This document shows positions 1-7,508 of a stretch of 64,000 nt of DNA, in pieces (within the stretch, counting starts at the first letter, position 1; the number at the start of each line of letters is the position of its first letter). The DNA comes from Saccharothrix sp. HUAS TT1. GTDB taxonomy: Bacteria; Actinomycetota; Actinomycetes; Mycobacteriales; Pseudonocardiaceae. The notes under the pieces are model-generated. The model saw nothing but the letters and a program-made list of their open reading frames with translations, made no database searches and had not been told where the DNA came from. Location of the stretch: positions 2,852,001 through 2,916,000 of the forward strand of contig NZ_CP160453.1 in assembly GCF_040744945.1 (NCBI RefSeq), written 5' to 3'. Position numbers and translations under genes: made by a program.

Positions 1-14
1 AAGGCGGAGCGGCA

Positions 15-1094
15 GTGACCGAGGGGACCCGGGACGGCACGTGGGGCGACGGCACGAGGGTCGTGCACTCGACGCCCGCGGTGCCGGGCGAGCCGTTCAC
101 GGCGGGGCCGGTGTTCGCGTCGTCCTACCACCTCGGCGGCGCGGACACCTACGGCCGGGCGCACAACCCGACCTGGCGCGTGCTGGAGGCGGCGCTCGGC
201 GACCTGGACGGCGGCACGACCGTGCTGTTCCCGTCCGGCATGGCGGCGATCTCGACGTTCCTGCGGGTGGTGCTCGCGCCCGGCGACGTGGTCGTGGTCC
301 CGAGCGACGGCTACTACCTGACCCGGACGCTGGTCGCCGAGATGCCGGTGGAGGTGGTCGAGGCGCCGACCGCCGGGCCGTACCCGTCGTTCGACGGCGT
401 GCGGCTGGTGCTGCTGGAGTCGCCGTCCAACCCCGGCCTGGACGTGTGCGACATCGCCGCGCTGACCGGGGCCGCGCACGCGGCGGGCGCGCTGGTGGCG
501 GTGGACAACACGACCGCGACGCCGCTCGGCCAGCAGCCGCTGCTGCTGGGCGCGGACGCGGTGGTGAGCAGCGACACGAAGGCCGTCGCCGGGCACAGCG
601 ACGTGCTGCTCGGCCACGTGTCCACTTCGGACCCGGCCCTGGCCGAGCGGGTGCGCGCGGCGCGGACCACCGGCGGCGCGATCCCCGGGCCGTTCGAGGC
701 GTGGCTGGCGCACCGCGGGCTCGGCACGCTCGACCTGCGGCTGACCAGGCAGGCGGCGAACGCGGCGGCCCTGTACGACGTGCTCAAGGCGCACCCCGCG
801 GTGACCGGCCTGCGCTGGCCGGGCGCGCCGGAGGACCCGGCGCACGAGGTGGCGTCCCGGCAGATGCGGCGGTTCGGCGGGGTGCTGACCTTCGAGCTGG
901 CGGGCGCGGACGCGGTGGCGGCGTTCCTGGCGAAGTCCCGGCTGGTGTTCGCGAGCACCAGCTTCGGCGGCCTGCACACCAGCCTGGACCGGCGCGCGCA
1001 GTGGGGCGACCCGGTGCCGGAGGGCCTGGTCCGGCTGTCCGCGGGCTGCGAGGACACCGCCGACCTGGTCGAGGACGTGCTGCGGTCGCTGTGA
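15..1094 (+). CDS. Cystathionine gamma-lyase-like PLP enzyme
   Basis: This 359-residue protein belongs to the Cys/Met-metabolism PLP-dependent family (fold type I). The likely reaction is cleavage of cystathionine to cysteine, 2-oxobutyrate and ammonia; synthase activity cannot be excluded. The PLP lysine is K189 in SSDTKAVAGH, and the cofactor-binding FPSGMAA segment lies near residue 72. The GTG start is preceded by a GGCGGAG ribosome site, so the gene appears complete although it begins 15 bases into the window. Downstream are a Cys-type leader peptide and cysteine dioxygenase, consistent with a cysteine-metabolism locus. The family is confident; the exact reaction is inferred. Confidence 0.85.
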   Translation: MTEGTRDGTWGDGTRVVHSTPAVPGEPFTAGPVFASSYHLGGADTYGRAHNPTWRVLEAALGDLDGGTTVLFPSGMAAISTFLRVVLAPGDVVVVPSDGYYLTRTLVAEMPVEVVEAPTAGPYPSFDGVRLVLLESPSNPGLDVCDIAALTGAAHAAGALVAVDNTTATPLGQQPLLLGADAVVSSDTKAVAGHSDVLLGHVSTSDPALAERVRAARTTGGAIPGPFEAWLAHRGLGTLDLRLTRQAANAAALYDVLKAHPAVTGLRWPGAPEDPAHEVASRQMRRFGGVLTFELAGADAVAAFLAKSRLVFASTSFGGLHTSLDRRAQWGDPVPEGLVRLSAGCEDTADLVEDVLRSL

Positions 1095-1114
1095 CGCCGT
1101 TCGTCACCTGAACG

Positions 1115-1153
1115 GGTTCACCACTCTGGTTCACCGGTCGGGTTCACCGGTTG
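1115..1153. repeat. Tandem 13-bp repeat, three units
   Basis: Three consecutive 13-bp units begin with GGTTCACC at 1115, 1128 and 1141; only the last five bases vary. They lie between the lyase gene and the leader-peptide promoter. They could be a regulator site array or a simple intergenic repeat; no binding protein is evident. Confidence 0.6.
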
Positions 1154-1166
1154 GGACGGGTTGCGC

Positions 1167-1187
1167 GGTGGCGGCTGTGCTGCCACC
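1167..1187. promoter_or_regulatory. Inverted repeat at the leader promoter
   Basis: GGTGGC at 1167-1172 is complementary to GCCACC at 1182-1187, and the stem can extend inward with one G-T pair. It overlaps the proposed -10 hexamer of the leader peptide, so an operator is as plausible as a terminator for the upstream lyase gene. Confidence 0.35.
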
Positions 1188-1189
1188 CT
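1184..1189 (+). promoter_or_regulatory. Putative leaderless -10 element of the Cys leader
   Basis: CACCCT lies 7 nt before the ATG at 1197. It keeps the -10 A2 and T6 positions and the same spacing as the TACCCT element before the DAK-family gene (9143-9148). No ribosome site precedes the ATG, which fits a leaderless transcript. Confidence 0.4.
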
Positions 1190-1196
1190 CGTCCCC

Positions 1197-1277
1197 ATGT
1201 CCTTCCGCGCCATGATCGACGGGCGGGGTCACATCGACCTCCGCCTGGTCGCCAGCGCGCTCTGTCTCCCCCGGTGA
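1197..1277 (+). CDS. Cysteine-type leader peptide (regulatory sORF)
   Basis: A 26-codon ORF reads MSFRAMIDGRG followed by HIDLRLVASALCLPR and a TGA. The HIDLxLVASALC core is the signature of the small actinobacterial peptides annotated as putative leader peptides upstream of sulfur and cysteine genes. Here it precedes cysteine dioxygenase by 59 bp. Known mycobacterial Cys-rich sORFs act as cysteine-responsive attenuators, and this one has its single Cys codon (TGT) four codons before the stop. I infer that ribosome pausing at this Cys couples cysteine supply to dioxygenase expression. The peptide itself probably has no enzymatic role. Confidence 0.72.
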   Translation: MSFRAMIDGRGHIDLRLVASALCLPR

Positions 1278-1336
1278 TCGTCTCGCGTCCCGCGAGCCCG
1301 TGAGGCTCGCCACTCACCGAGCACCGAGAAGGAACC

Positions 1337-1804
1337 ATGTTCGCCGTTCCGGAGAACACCATCGCCCTGCCCCAGTCGCACGCCGCGCTGCACCCCGTGC
1401 GGATCGCGCTCGACACGGCGGCACGGCGCGAGCGCTGGGCCCACCTGCTCCGCTACGACCCCGAGACCCGCTTCGCCGCGCTGGTCGACAAGACGCCGGA
1501 GCAGGAGGTGTGGCTGATGAGCTGGTTGCCCGGCCAGCACGCCGACCTGCACGACCACGGCGCGACCAGCGGCGCGTTCACCGTGGTCAGCGGCTCGCTG
1601 ACCGAGGTCGTCACGCCGGGGCCGACCCAGGTGCTGCACCACCTGGTGGCCGGGCAGTCGCGGGTGTTCGGCCCGTCGTACGCGCACCAGGTGCGCAACG
1701 ACGGCGTCGACCCCGCCGTCACGATCCACGTCTACCGCGACGGCGGGCGCACCGTGCGGCCGGTCCGGTTCGACCCGCTGTCGGGCACTACGTCCGTGCG
1801 GTGA
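1337..1804 (+). CDS. Cysteine dioxygenase family cupin
   Basis: The 155-residue cupin matches bacterial type I cysteine dioxygenases, which oxidise cysteine to cysteine sulfinate using non-haem iron. The likely metal ligands are H72 and H74 in LHDHGATSGAF, with H117 in the second cupin motif SYAHQVRN. Its ATG is preceded by a GAAGGA ribosome site. The upstream Cys leader peptide suggests cysteine-responsive control of cysteine breakdown. The 3' end overlaps the convergent flavin-binding gene by 17 bp. Length is typical of the short bacterial subgroup, about 50 residues shorter than mammalian enzymes. Confidence 0.85.
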   Translation: MFAVPENTIALPQSHAALHPVRIALDTAARRERWAHLLRYDPETRFAALVDKTPEQEVWLMSWLPGQHADLHDHGATSGAFTVVSGSLTEVVTPGPTQVLHHLVAGQSRVFGPSYAHQVRNDGVDPAVTIHVYRDGGRTVRPVRFDPLSGTTSVR

Positions 1805-2435
1805 CGTGCGGCGGCACGTCCCAGTCGCCGACCAGCTCCGGGTCCGGCACGGGCGCGTCCCAGACCGTGCGCAGCGGCAGCACGCCCGCCCACCGCTCGT
1901 TGGCGGCGACGTCCTCGGGCTCGTCGTCGGGCGGGCCGCTGCGGATCTTCACCGACGCCTCGGCGAGGTCGAGCGCCAGCAGGGAGGTCGCGGCCACCTC
2001 CTTCGCCGTCGGCGGGCGGGCGTAGTCCCACGAGCCGGGCGCGAGGTGTTCGGTGAGCACGCGCAGGCCGTGCAGCTTGGCGTCGGGGTCGGTGACCGGG
2101 ACGGCCGTGCCGTGGATGACGGCGGCGCGGTAGTTCATCGAGTTGTCGAACACCGAGCGGGCGTAGACGACGCCGTCCAGGATCGTGACGCCGACGCACA
2201 CCGGCACGCCGGTCGCCGCCTCGCGCAGGCTGCGGGCGCCGGTCGAGCCGTGCAGGTAGAGCGTGTCGCCGTCGCGGCCGTAGCCGGTGGGCAGCACGAG
2301 CGGCGCGCCGTCCACGACGACGGCCAGGTGGCAGACGAGGGCGGCGTCGAGGACCGCGTGCAGTGCTCCGCGTTCGGTCACGGCGCGCTTGCGGCCTCGC
2401 TTGATGGTGCTGCGGTCCGTCGGTGACAACGTCAT
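1788..2435 (-). CDS. Pyridoxamine 5'-phosphate oxidase-family flavoprotein
   Basis: A 215-residue FMN-binding split-barrel protein of the pyridoxamine-5'-phosphate-oxidase-like group, with segments LVCHLAVVVDGAPLVLPTGY and DNSMNYRAAVIHGTA typical of this fold. I chose the ATG at 2435 because it begins MTLSPTDRSTIKRG, whereas the frame further upstream runs through the divergent regulator. The neighbouring divergent PdxR/MocR regulator makes a role in B6 vitamer metabolism plausible, but many members of this family act on other substrates such as F420 or haem. The substrate is unassigned. Confidence 0.75.
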   Translation of the reverse strand: MTLSPTDRSTIKRGRKRAVTERGALHAVLDAALVCHLAVVVDGAPLVLPTGYGRDGDTLYLHGSTGARSLREAATGVPVCVGVTILDGVVYARSVFDNSMNYRAAVIHGTAVPVTDPDAKLHGLRVLTEHLAPGSWDYARPPTAKEVAATSLLALDLAEASVKIRSGPPDDEPEDVAANERWAGVLPLRTVWDAPVPDPELVGDWDVPPHVTART

Positions 2436-2453
2436 GCCACCAGCCTTTCCGGT

Positions 2454-2504
2454 AAAGTGGCCTTCTTCAAGTGCCATTTCCTGGTGATTTGAGGAGGCCA
2501 CTTT
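2454..2504. promoter_or_regulatory. Candidate PdxR/MocR operator cluster
   Basis: AAAGTGGCC at 2454-2462 is the exact reverse complement of GGCCACTTT at 2496-2504. A related direct copy, AAGTGCC, lies at 2469-2475. The sites fill the 67-bp divergent region between the flavoprotein and regulator genes, and the last one overlaps the regulator's TTG start. MocR regulators commonly bind direct plus inverted repeats of this kind, so autoregulation is inferred. Confidence 0.55.
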
Positions 2505-3900
2505 GGCGGAGACGGCGTTGGCGGTGGTGCTGGACCGCGACTCGGCCGAGCCGCTGGCCGTGCAGCTCGCGGACGCCCTGCGCGCGGCGGCGGCCGACGG
2601 GCGGCTGCGCAGCGGTGACCGGCTGCCCTCGACCCGGGCGCTGGCCGAACGGCTCGGCGTGAGCCGGACCGTGACGGCAGCAGCATACGAGCAGCTGCAC
2701 GCCGAGGGCTGGATCGCCGGGCGGCACGGGTCCGGGACGTACGTGACGACCACGCCGCCCGGTGCGCTGAAGGCGCGGACGCGGCGCGCGGCGGCGCCGC
2801 CCGCGCCGGCGGACGTGGTGGACCTCGCGCCCGGCGCGCCGTGGGCGGAGGGGTTGGACCGGGCGGCGTGGCGGCGGGCCTGGCGCGCGGCGGCGGACGT
2901 GCAGCCGCTGTTCCGGCCCGCCCGGGGTGGGCTGCCGGAGTACCGGGCGGTGGTGGCGGAGCACCTGCTGCGGCACCGGGGGCTGGCGGTGCGCGGCGGG
3001 TTGCGCGAGGAGCTGGTGCTGGCGACTGGTGGGACCACGGCGGCGCTGGTGGAGCTGGGGTCGGCCGTGCTGCGGCCGGGTGACGTGGTCGCGGTGGAGG
3101 AGCCGGGGTACCAGCGGGCGGTGTGGGCGCTGCGGTCCGCGGGGGTGCGGGTCGTGCAGGCGCCCGTGGACGCCGAGGGATTGTTGGTGGAGGGCGTGCC
3201 GGCGGGGGTGCGCGGCGTGTACTGCTCGCCCGCGCACCAGTACCCGATGGGCGGGCGGATGTCGGCGGCGCGGCGGGTGGCGCTGGTGGAGCGGGCGCGG
3301 GCGGAGGGGTGGCTGGTCGTCGAGGACGACTACGACGGCGAGCTGCGGTACGACGTGGCGCCGCTGCCGCTGCTGGCGGCGTTGGCGCCGGACGTGGTGG
3401 TGCACCTGGGCACCACCAGCAAGATCCTCACGCCGACGTTGGGCGCGGGGTGGATGGTCGCGCCCGAGCCGATCGCCGCGGAGGTGCTGGCGCACCGGGA
3501 CCGGACCGGCACCAGCCCGTCCGCGGCGGGGCAGCGGGTGCTGGTCGAGCTGGCCCGCAACGGCGACCTCGGGCGGCACCTTCGCAAGCTGCGGCGCGAG
3601 CTGTCCGAGCGCCGGGCGCTGCTGTCGGCGGCGTTCGGCGAGGCCGGCATCCCCGTGCTGGGCGACGACGCCGGCGCGCACATCGTCGTGCCGCTGCCGT
3701 CGTCCCAGGCGGAGCGGGACGTGCTGGCCGAGGCGCACGACCGCGGCCTGCGGCTGGACGGCCTGGGCCGCCACCACGCCGGCCGGCCGAAGGTGCACGG
3801 CGCCGCGATCGGCTACAGCGCCTGCTCCCGCGACCAGCTGACGGCCGCCATCCCCGACCTGATCGGCGTCCTCCGCGCGGCCACCCGTCCTGAGCGTTGA
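2503..3900 (+). CDS. MocR/PdxR-type GntR-aminotransferase regulator
   Basis: The 465-residue fusion has an N-terminal GntR winged helix (residues 10-80, including GDRLPSTRALAERLGVSRT) and a class I aminotransferase-like domain. The PLP lysine K307 is present in GTTSKILTPTLGAG. PdxR-type members activate or repress B6 genes after sensing PLP. It is divergent from the pyridoxamine-oxidase-like gene, a common pairing. The TTG start has a strong GAGGAGG site 5 nt upstream. The ligand and the direction of control are inferred. Confidence 0.82.
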   Translation: MAETALAVVLDRDSAEPLAVQLADALRAAAADGRLRSGDRLPSTRALAERLGVSRTVTAAAYEQLHAEGWIAGRHGSGTYVTTTPPGALKARTRRAAAPPAPADVVDLAPGAPWAEGLDRAAWRRAWRAAADVQPLFRPARGGLPEYRAVVAEHLLRHRGLAVRGGLREELVLATGGTTAALVELGSAVLRPGDVVAVEEPGYQRAVWALRSAGVRVVQAPVDAEGLLVEGVPAGVRGVYCSPAHQYPMGGRMSAARRVALVERARAEGWLVVEDDYDGELRYDVAPLPLLAALAPDVVVHLGTTSKILTPTLGAGWMVAPEPIAAEVLAHRDRTGTSPSAAGQRVLVELARNGDLGRHLRKLRRELSERRALLSAAFGEAGIPVLGDDAGAHIVVPLPSSQAERDVLAEAHDRGLRLDGLGRHHAGRPKVHGAAIGYSACSRDQLTAAIPDLIGVLRAATRPER

Positions 3901-3913
3901 ACTCGGGGGTCCT

Positions 3914-3981
3914 GAACGTAGGACACGGTGGTCGGGAACGTAGGACTCGCGCGGCGGGAAGGTAGGACTCTCGCGAGAGTC
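3914..3981. repeat. 22-bp tandem repeat (x3) ending in a 16-bp palindrome
   Basis: GAAcGTAGGAC recurs at 3914, 3936 and 3958, an exact 22-bp period over three units. The last unit runs into the perfect palindrome GACTCTCGCGAGAGTC (3966-3981). The first unit also forms a GTCCT/AGGAC stem (3909-3924). The array occupies most of the gap between the MocR gene and ddl. It is too short and lacks the architecture of a CRISPR array; a dispersed intergenic repeat or a structured RNA is more likely. Confidence 0.7.
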
Positions 3982-4011
3982 GGGTGGTCGGGGTGGGTTA
4001 GGCCATCCGGG

Positions 4012-4017
4012 TAGGGT
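4012..4017 (+). promoter_or_regulatory. Leaderless -10 element of ddl
   Basis: TAGGGT lies 7 nt before the ddl ATG at 4025 with no ribosome site between, the typical layout of a leaderless actinobacterial transcript. Confidence 0.6.
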
Positions 4018-4024
4018 CCGAGAC

Positions 4025-5092
4025 ATGACACAGCGCAAGACCAAGGTCGCCGTGGTGTTCGGCGGGCGCAGCAGCGAGCACATGGTCTCCTGCCTGTCCG
4101 CCGGCAGCGTTCTCCCGCACCTGGACCGGGACCGGTTCGAGGTCGTGCCGGTGGGCATCACCGAGACCGGCGGGTGGGTGATCGGCGCCGACGACACCAG
4201 GGCGCTGGAGGTGCGCGACCGCCGGCTGCCGACGGTCGACTCGCTGGTCCCGGTCTCCGGGTCGGAACTGGTGCCGGTCGCGCCGACCGACGTGCTGGCC
4301 GAGGTGGAGGTCGTCTTCCCCGTGCTGCACGGCGCGTGGGGCGAGGACGGCACGATCCAGGGCCTGCTGGAGCTGGCCGACATCCCGTACGTGGGACCGG
4401 GCGTGCTCGCCAGCGCGGTCGCCATGGACAAGGAGTTCACCAAGCGCCTGCTCAAGGGCGCGGGCCTGCCGGTCGGCGAGTTCGCGGTGCTGCGCCGCGA
4501 CCAGGAGACGCTGTCCGAGGCCGACCGGGAGCGGCTGGGGCTGCCGGTGTTCGTCAAGCCCGCCCGCGCCGGGTCGTCCGTCGGCATCTCGAAGGTCGTG
4601 GACTGGGCGCACCTGGGCAGCGCGATCGCGCTGGCCCGCAAGACCGACCCGAAGGTGATCATCGAGGGCGCGGTCGTCGGCCGCGAGGTCGAGTGCGGCG
4701 TGCTGGAGTTCCCGGACGGCCGGGTCGAGGCGTCGCTGCCCGCCGAGCTGCGCATCGTCGGCGGCGAGGTCGACTGGTACGACTTCGACGCCAAGTACCT
4801 GGACGACGTCTGCGAGTTCGACATCCCGGCCAAGCTGGACGAGCACGTCACGCGCGACCTGCGCGAGATGGCCGTCACCGCGTTCCGCGCGCTGGACTGC
4901 CAGGGCCTGGCCCGGGTCGACTTCTTCGTCACCGACTACGACGAGCTGGTCGTCAACGAGGTCAACACCATGCCCGGCTTCACGCCGATCTCGATGTACC
5001 CGCGGATGTGGGCCGAGACGGGCGTCGACTACCCGGCACTGCTGACCACGCTGGTCGAGACCGCCCTCGCCCGCGGCACCGGCCTGCGCTGA
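4025..5092 (+). CDS. ddl: D-alanine--D-alanine ligase
   Basis: A 355-residue ATP-grasp enzyme that joins two D-alanines for the peptidoglycan precursor. The N-terminus carries [20 protein letters not shown], the substrate-binding start typical of Ddl[15 protein letters not shown] (about residue 180) and the C-terminal metal site [20 protein letters not shown] are intact. The family length of 350-370 aa is met. It sits in the conserved order ddl, DUF3515, thiL, ung, recG seen in mycobacteria. Transcription is probably leaderless from the TAGGGT element. Confidence 0.96.
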   Translation: MTQRKTKVAVVFGGRSSEHMVSCLSAGSVLPHLDRDRFEVVPVGITETGGWVIGADDTRALEVRDRRLPTVDSLVPVSGSELVPVAPTDVLAEVEVVFPVLHGAWGEDGTIQGLLELADIPYVGPGVLASAVAMDKEFTKRLLKGAGLPVGEFAVLRRDQETLSEADRERLGLPVFVKPARAGSSVGISKVVDWAHLGSAIALARKTDPKVIIEGAVVGREVECGVLEFPDGRVEASLPAELRIVGGEVDWYDFDAKYLDDVCEFDIPAKLDEHVTRDLREMAVTAFRALDCQGLARVDFFVTDYDELVVNEVNTMPGFTPISMYPRMWAETGVDYPALLTTLVETALARGTGLR

Positions 5093-5107
5093 CCCGGCCC
5101 CGCCGAC

Positions 5108-5686
5108 CTAGCCCCTGGTGTTCACGGGGCCCTTGGCGAGGGTGTCTCGGACGGTGGTCGAGATGTCCTGCAGGGGCCCCGTGCCCGCGTCCGACGGCAC
5201 GGTCAGCGCCACGTACACCGGTCGGTCGACCACGTACCAGGTGGCCGCGCCGCCCTCGGCCACCTCCAGCCACTGCACGTCGGAGATCACCCGCAGCGAG
5301 GACGTCGGCGTGAGGTCGCCGGGCCGGTCCAACCCGCACCGCAGCACGACGGGCTCGTGCTTCGCGTCACCCCACGCCAGCGTGCCCGCCGGGGCGGGCG
5401 CGGCCAGCTCGCGGCGCGGCAGCGTGACGCCGTTGGACACGAGCTGCATCGGCAGCCCGCTCAGCAGCGCCCCGCACTCGTCCGACCCGGCCCGCGGCGC
5501 GGGCACCGGCACCAGCGCCAGCGGCCCGGTGTGGGCGGCGGACGCCTCGGCCGGGTCCTCCTTGCCGCCCGCGCCGAGGAAGAGGCCCACGGCCGCCACG
5601 CCCGCCGCCAGCAGCGCCGGCAGCCCGAGGGCGACGGCGAGCAGCGGACGGGGGAGCAGCGACGCGGGTTCCGGTTCCTGTGCCAC
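5108..5686 (-). CDS. DUF3515-type membrane-anchored protein
   Basis: A 192-residue protein with one N-terminal transmembrane segment (residues 14-37, LAVALGLPALLAAGVAAVGL) and an extracytoplasmic domain containing two cysteines (DECGALL and VLRCGLDRPG). This architecture and the position next to ddl match the DUF3515 family of actinobacteria. The function is unknown; the neighbourhood suggests an envelope role. It is convergent with ddl, with 15 bp between the stops. Confidence 0.72.
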   Translation of the reverse strand: MAQEPEPASLLPRPLLAVALGLPALLAAGVAAVGLFLGAGGKEDPAEASAAHTGPLALVPVPAPRAGSDECGALLSGLPMQLVSNGVTLPRRELAAPAPAGTLAWGDAKHEPVVLRCGLDRPGDLTPTSSLRVISDVQWLEVAEGGAATWYVVDRPVYVALTVPSDAGTGPLQDISTTVRDTLAKGPVNTRG

Positions 5687-5706
5687 CCCGCTATGACAGC
5701 ACGGCG

Positions 5707-5940
5707 CTACAGGTGGACCACCGGGCAGGTCAGCGTTCGCGTGATGCCCTTCACGTTCTGGATGCGGGCGACCACGAGCTGTCCCAGCTGGTCGACGGTG
5801 TCGGCCTCGGCGCGGACGATGACGTCGTACGGACCGGTGACGTCCTCCGCGGTGGCCACACCGGGGATGCCGGAGATCTCCGCCGCAACGGCGGCTGCCT
5901 TCCCGACCTCGGTCTGGATGAGGATGTATGCGTGCACCAC
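5707..5940 (-). CDS. Stand-alone Lrp/AsnC ligand-binding (RAM) domain
   Basis: The 77-residue protein is only the ligand-sensing domain of Lrp/AsnC regulators, with no DNA-binding helix-turn-helix. The pattern VHAYILIQTEVGKA...IPGVATAEDVTGPYDVIVRAEA is typical of the RAM fold. Such proteins bind amino acids and can form oligomers with full-length Lrp proteins. Two consecutive GTG codons (5940 and 5937) could start it. It may share a transcript with the DUF3515 gene 20 bp downstream. Confidence 0.82.
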   Translation of the reverse strand: MVHAYILIQTEVGKAAAVAAEISGIPGVATAEDVTGPYDVIVRAEADTVDQLGQLVVARIQNVKGITRTLTCPVVHL

Positions 5941-5996
5941 GGCGTGCCCCTTCGTCGCGACAGGTTAGGTCGGGGTAGGAACGTGCACAGCAACGT

Positions 5997-6010
5997 ACCC
6001 CAGTTGGGGT
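5997..6010. promoter_or_regulatory. Palindrome in the RAM-gene/thiL divergent region
   Basis: ACCCCA-GT-TGGGGT is a perfect 14-bp palindrome lying between the two divergent genes. It is a possible operator; no regulator can be assigned. Confidence 0.35.
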
Positions 6011-6037
6011 TCCGAATGCTCAGAACGGGAGGCAATC

Positions 6038-7003
6038 TTGCGTCCGGAGCCGCCGCGGAACGCGGACACGGTCGCTGAAGTGGGTGAGTTCGGTCTCATC
6101 CGCCGGGTGACGGCAGGTCGGACGCAGCCGCCCACCACCCTGCTCGGGCCGGGTGACGACGCGGCTGTGGTCGCGGCGCCCGACGGCCGCGTGGTGGTGT
6201 CCACCGACGTGCTCGTCGAAGGTGTCCACTTCAGACTCGACTGGTCGTCCCCCGAGCAGGTCGGCCGCAAGGCGGCGGCCGTCAACCTGGCCGATGTCGT
6301 TGCCATGGGCGCGATGCCGACCGCGCTGCTGATCGGCCTGGCCTGCCCGGCGGACACGCCGTCCGCCGTGATCGAGGGCATCACGGCCGGCCTGTGGCAG
6401 GAGGCGACGGTCGCCGGCGCGGGCGTCGTGGGCGGCGACATGGTGTCGTCCGCGACCCTGGTGATCTCCGTTACGGCGATGGGCGACATGGGCGGGTTGG
6501 AGCCCGTCACCCGCTCCGGGGCCCAAGTGGGTGATGTCGTGGCGGTGTGCGGGCGGCTCGGCTGGGCGGCGGGCGGGCTGGCCGTGCTGCAGCGCGGGTT
6601 CCGGTCGCCGGTCGCGGTCGTCGGGGCGCAGCGGAACCCCGAACCCCCTTACGCCGCCGGACCGCAGGCCGCCGCGGCGGGCGCGACCGCGATGATCGAC
6701 GTCTCGGACGGCCTGCTGGCCGACCTGGGGCACATCGCCGACGAGTCCGGCATCGGCATCGACATCCGCACCGAGCTGCTGGAGGTGCACCCGCGGCTGA
6801 TCGACGTGGCGGCGGCGCTCGGCGCGGACGCCAGGCACTGGGCGCTGACCGGTGGCGAGGACCACGCGCTCGCGGCGACGTTCCCCGAGCCGGCGGCGGT
6901 GCCCGAGGGGTGGCGCACCATCGGCACGGTCCGGCACGGCAGCGGCGTCACCGTGGACGGCCGGGCCTACGAGAAACCCCCTGGCTGGGAGCACTGGCGG
7001 TAG
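6038..7003 (+). CDS. thiL: Thiamine-monophosphate kinase
   Basis: This 321-residue AIR-synthase-type enzyme phosphorylates thiamine monophosphate to the active cofactor thiamine diphosphate. GPGDDAAVV and STDVLVEGVHF near residues 43-70 are ATP/Mg-binding motifs, and DVSDGLLADLGHIA is the second Mg site. The TTG start has a GGGAGG site 5 nt upstream; a GTG at VGEFGLIRRV is an alternative start. The position between ddl and ung is conserved in actinobacteria. No thiamine riboswitch was seen. Confidence 0.95.
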   Translation: MRPEPPRNADTVAEVGEFGLIRRVTAGRTQPPTTLLGPGDDAAVVAAPDGRVVVSTDVLVEGVHFRLDWSSPEQVGRKAAAVNLADVVAMGAMPTALLIGLACPADTPSAVIEGITAGLWQEATVAGAGVVGGDMVSSATLVISVTAMGDMGGLEPVTRSGAQVGDVVAVCGRLGWAAGGLAVLQRGFRSPVAVVGAQRNPEPPYAAGPQAAAAGATAMIDVSDGLLADLGHIADESGIGIDIRTELLEVHPRLIDVAAALGADARHWALTGGEDHALAATFPEPAAVPEGWRTIGTVRHGSGVTVDGRAYEKPPGWEHWR

Positions 7004-7004
7004 G

Positions 7005-7010
7005 TAGCCT
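7005..7010 (+). promoter_or_regulatory. Leaderless -10 element before a GNAT gene
   Basis: TAGCCT lies 8 nt before the GTG start at 7019 and just after the thiL stop, with no ribosome site in between. Confidence 0.4.
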
Positions 7011-7018
7011 GGGCGGCT

Positions 7019-7489
7019 GTGGAACTATTCACGCTCGCGTATGACCATCCAGACTCGGCGAAGCTGATCGCCGAGCTCCAGCAGGTCTACGTGGACCGCT
7101 ACGGCGACGCCGACATCACGCCGGTCGACCCGGCGCAGTTCGCCGCGCCCCTGGGCCACTTCGCGGTCGGCTACCTCGACGACGCCCCGGTGGCCTGCGG
7201 CGGGTGGCGCGCCCACGACGAGGAGCAGGACTCGCTGCGACCCGGCGACGCCGAGATCAAGCGGATGTACGTGGTGGACGCCGCGCGGGGGCGCGGCCTG
7301 GCGCGGGCGGTGCTGTCGGCGCTGGAAGAGGCGGCCCGCGCGGTGGGGCGCCGGCGCATGGTGCTGGAGACCGGCTTGCGCCAGCCCGAGGCGATCGGCC
7401 TCTACCGGGCCAACGGGTACGAGCGCATCGACAACTTCGGCGTCTACCGGCATCATCCGGAAAGCCTTTGCTTCGCGAAGGACCTGTGA
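7019..7489 (+). CDS. GNAT-family N-acetyltransferase
   Basis: A 156-residue single-domain acetyltransferase. The acetyl-CoA pyrophosphate loop is in IKRMYVVDAARGRGLARAVL (residues 80-100), and the C-terminal LYRANGYERIDNFGVY is typical of the family. The substrate cannot be read from the sequence. The gene lies between thiL and a gamma-carbonic-anhydrase-like gene, all in one direction with short gaps. Confidence 0.85.
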   Translation: MELFTLAYDHPDSAKLIAELQQVYVDRYGDADITPVDPAQFAAPLGHFAVGYLDDAPVACGGWRAHDEEQDSLRPGDAEIKRMYVVDAARGRGLARAVLSALEEAARAVGRRRMVLETGLRQPEAIGLYRANGYERIDNFGVYRHHPESLCFAKDL

Positions 7490-7508
7490 GGGGCACGGAG
7501 GACCGCGG

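Noticed and set aside
3914..3981. CRISPR array
   Set aside because: Only three 22-bp units with no unique spacers of 25-40 bp, and no cas genes in the window.
2467..4932. An 821-codon open frame antisense to the MocR and ddl genes
   Set aside because: It is a shadow of two well-supported genes and crosses the repeat array in their gap.
5941..6037. TPP riboswitch upstream of thiL
   Set aside because: The region is under 100 bp and lacks the conserved CTGAGA and ACCTG segments of the THI element.
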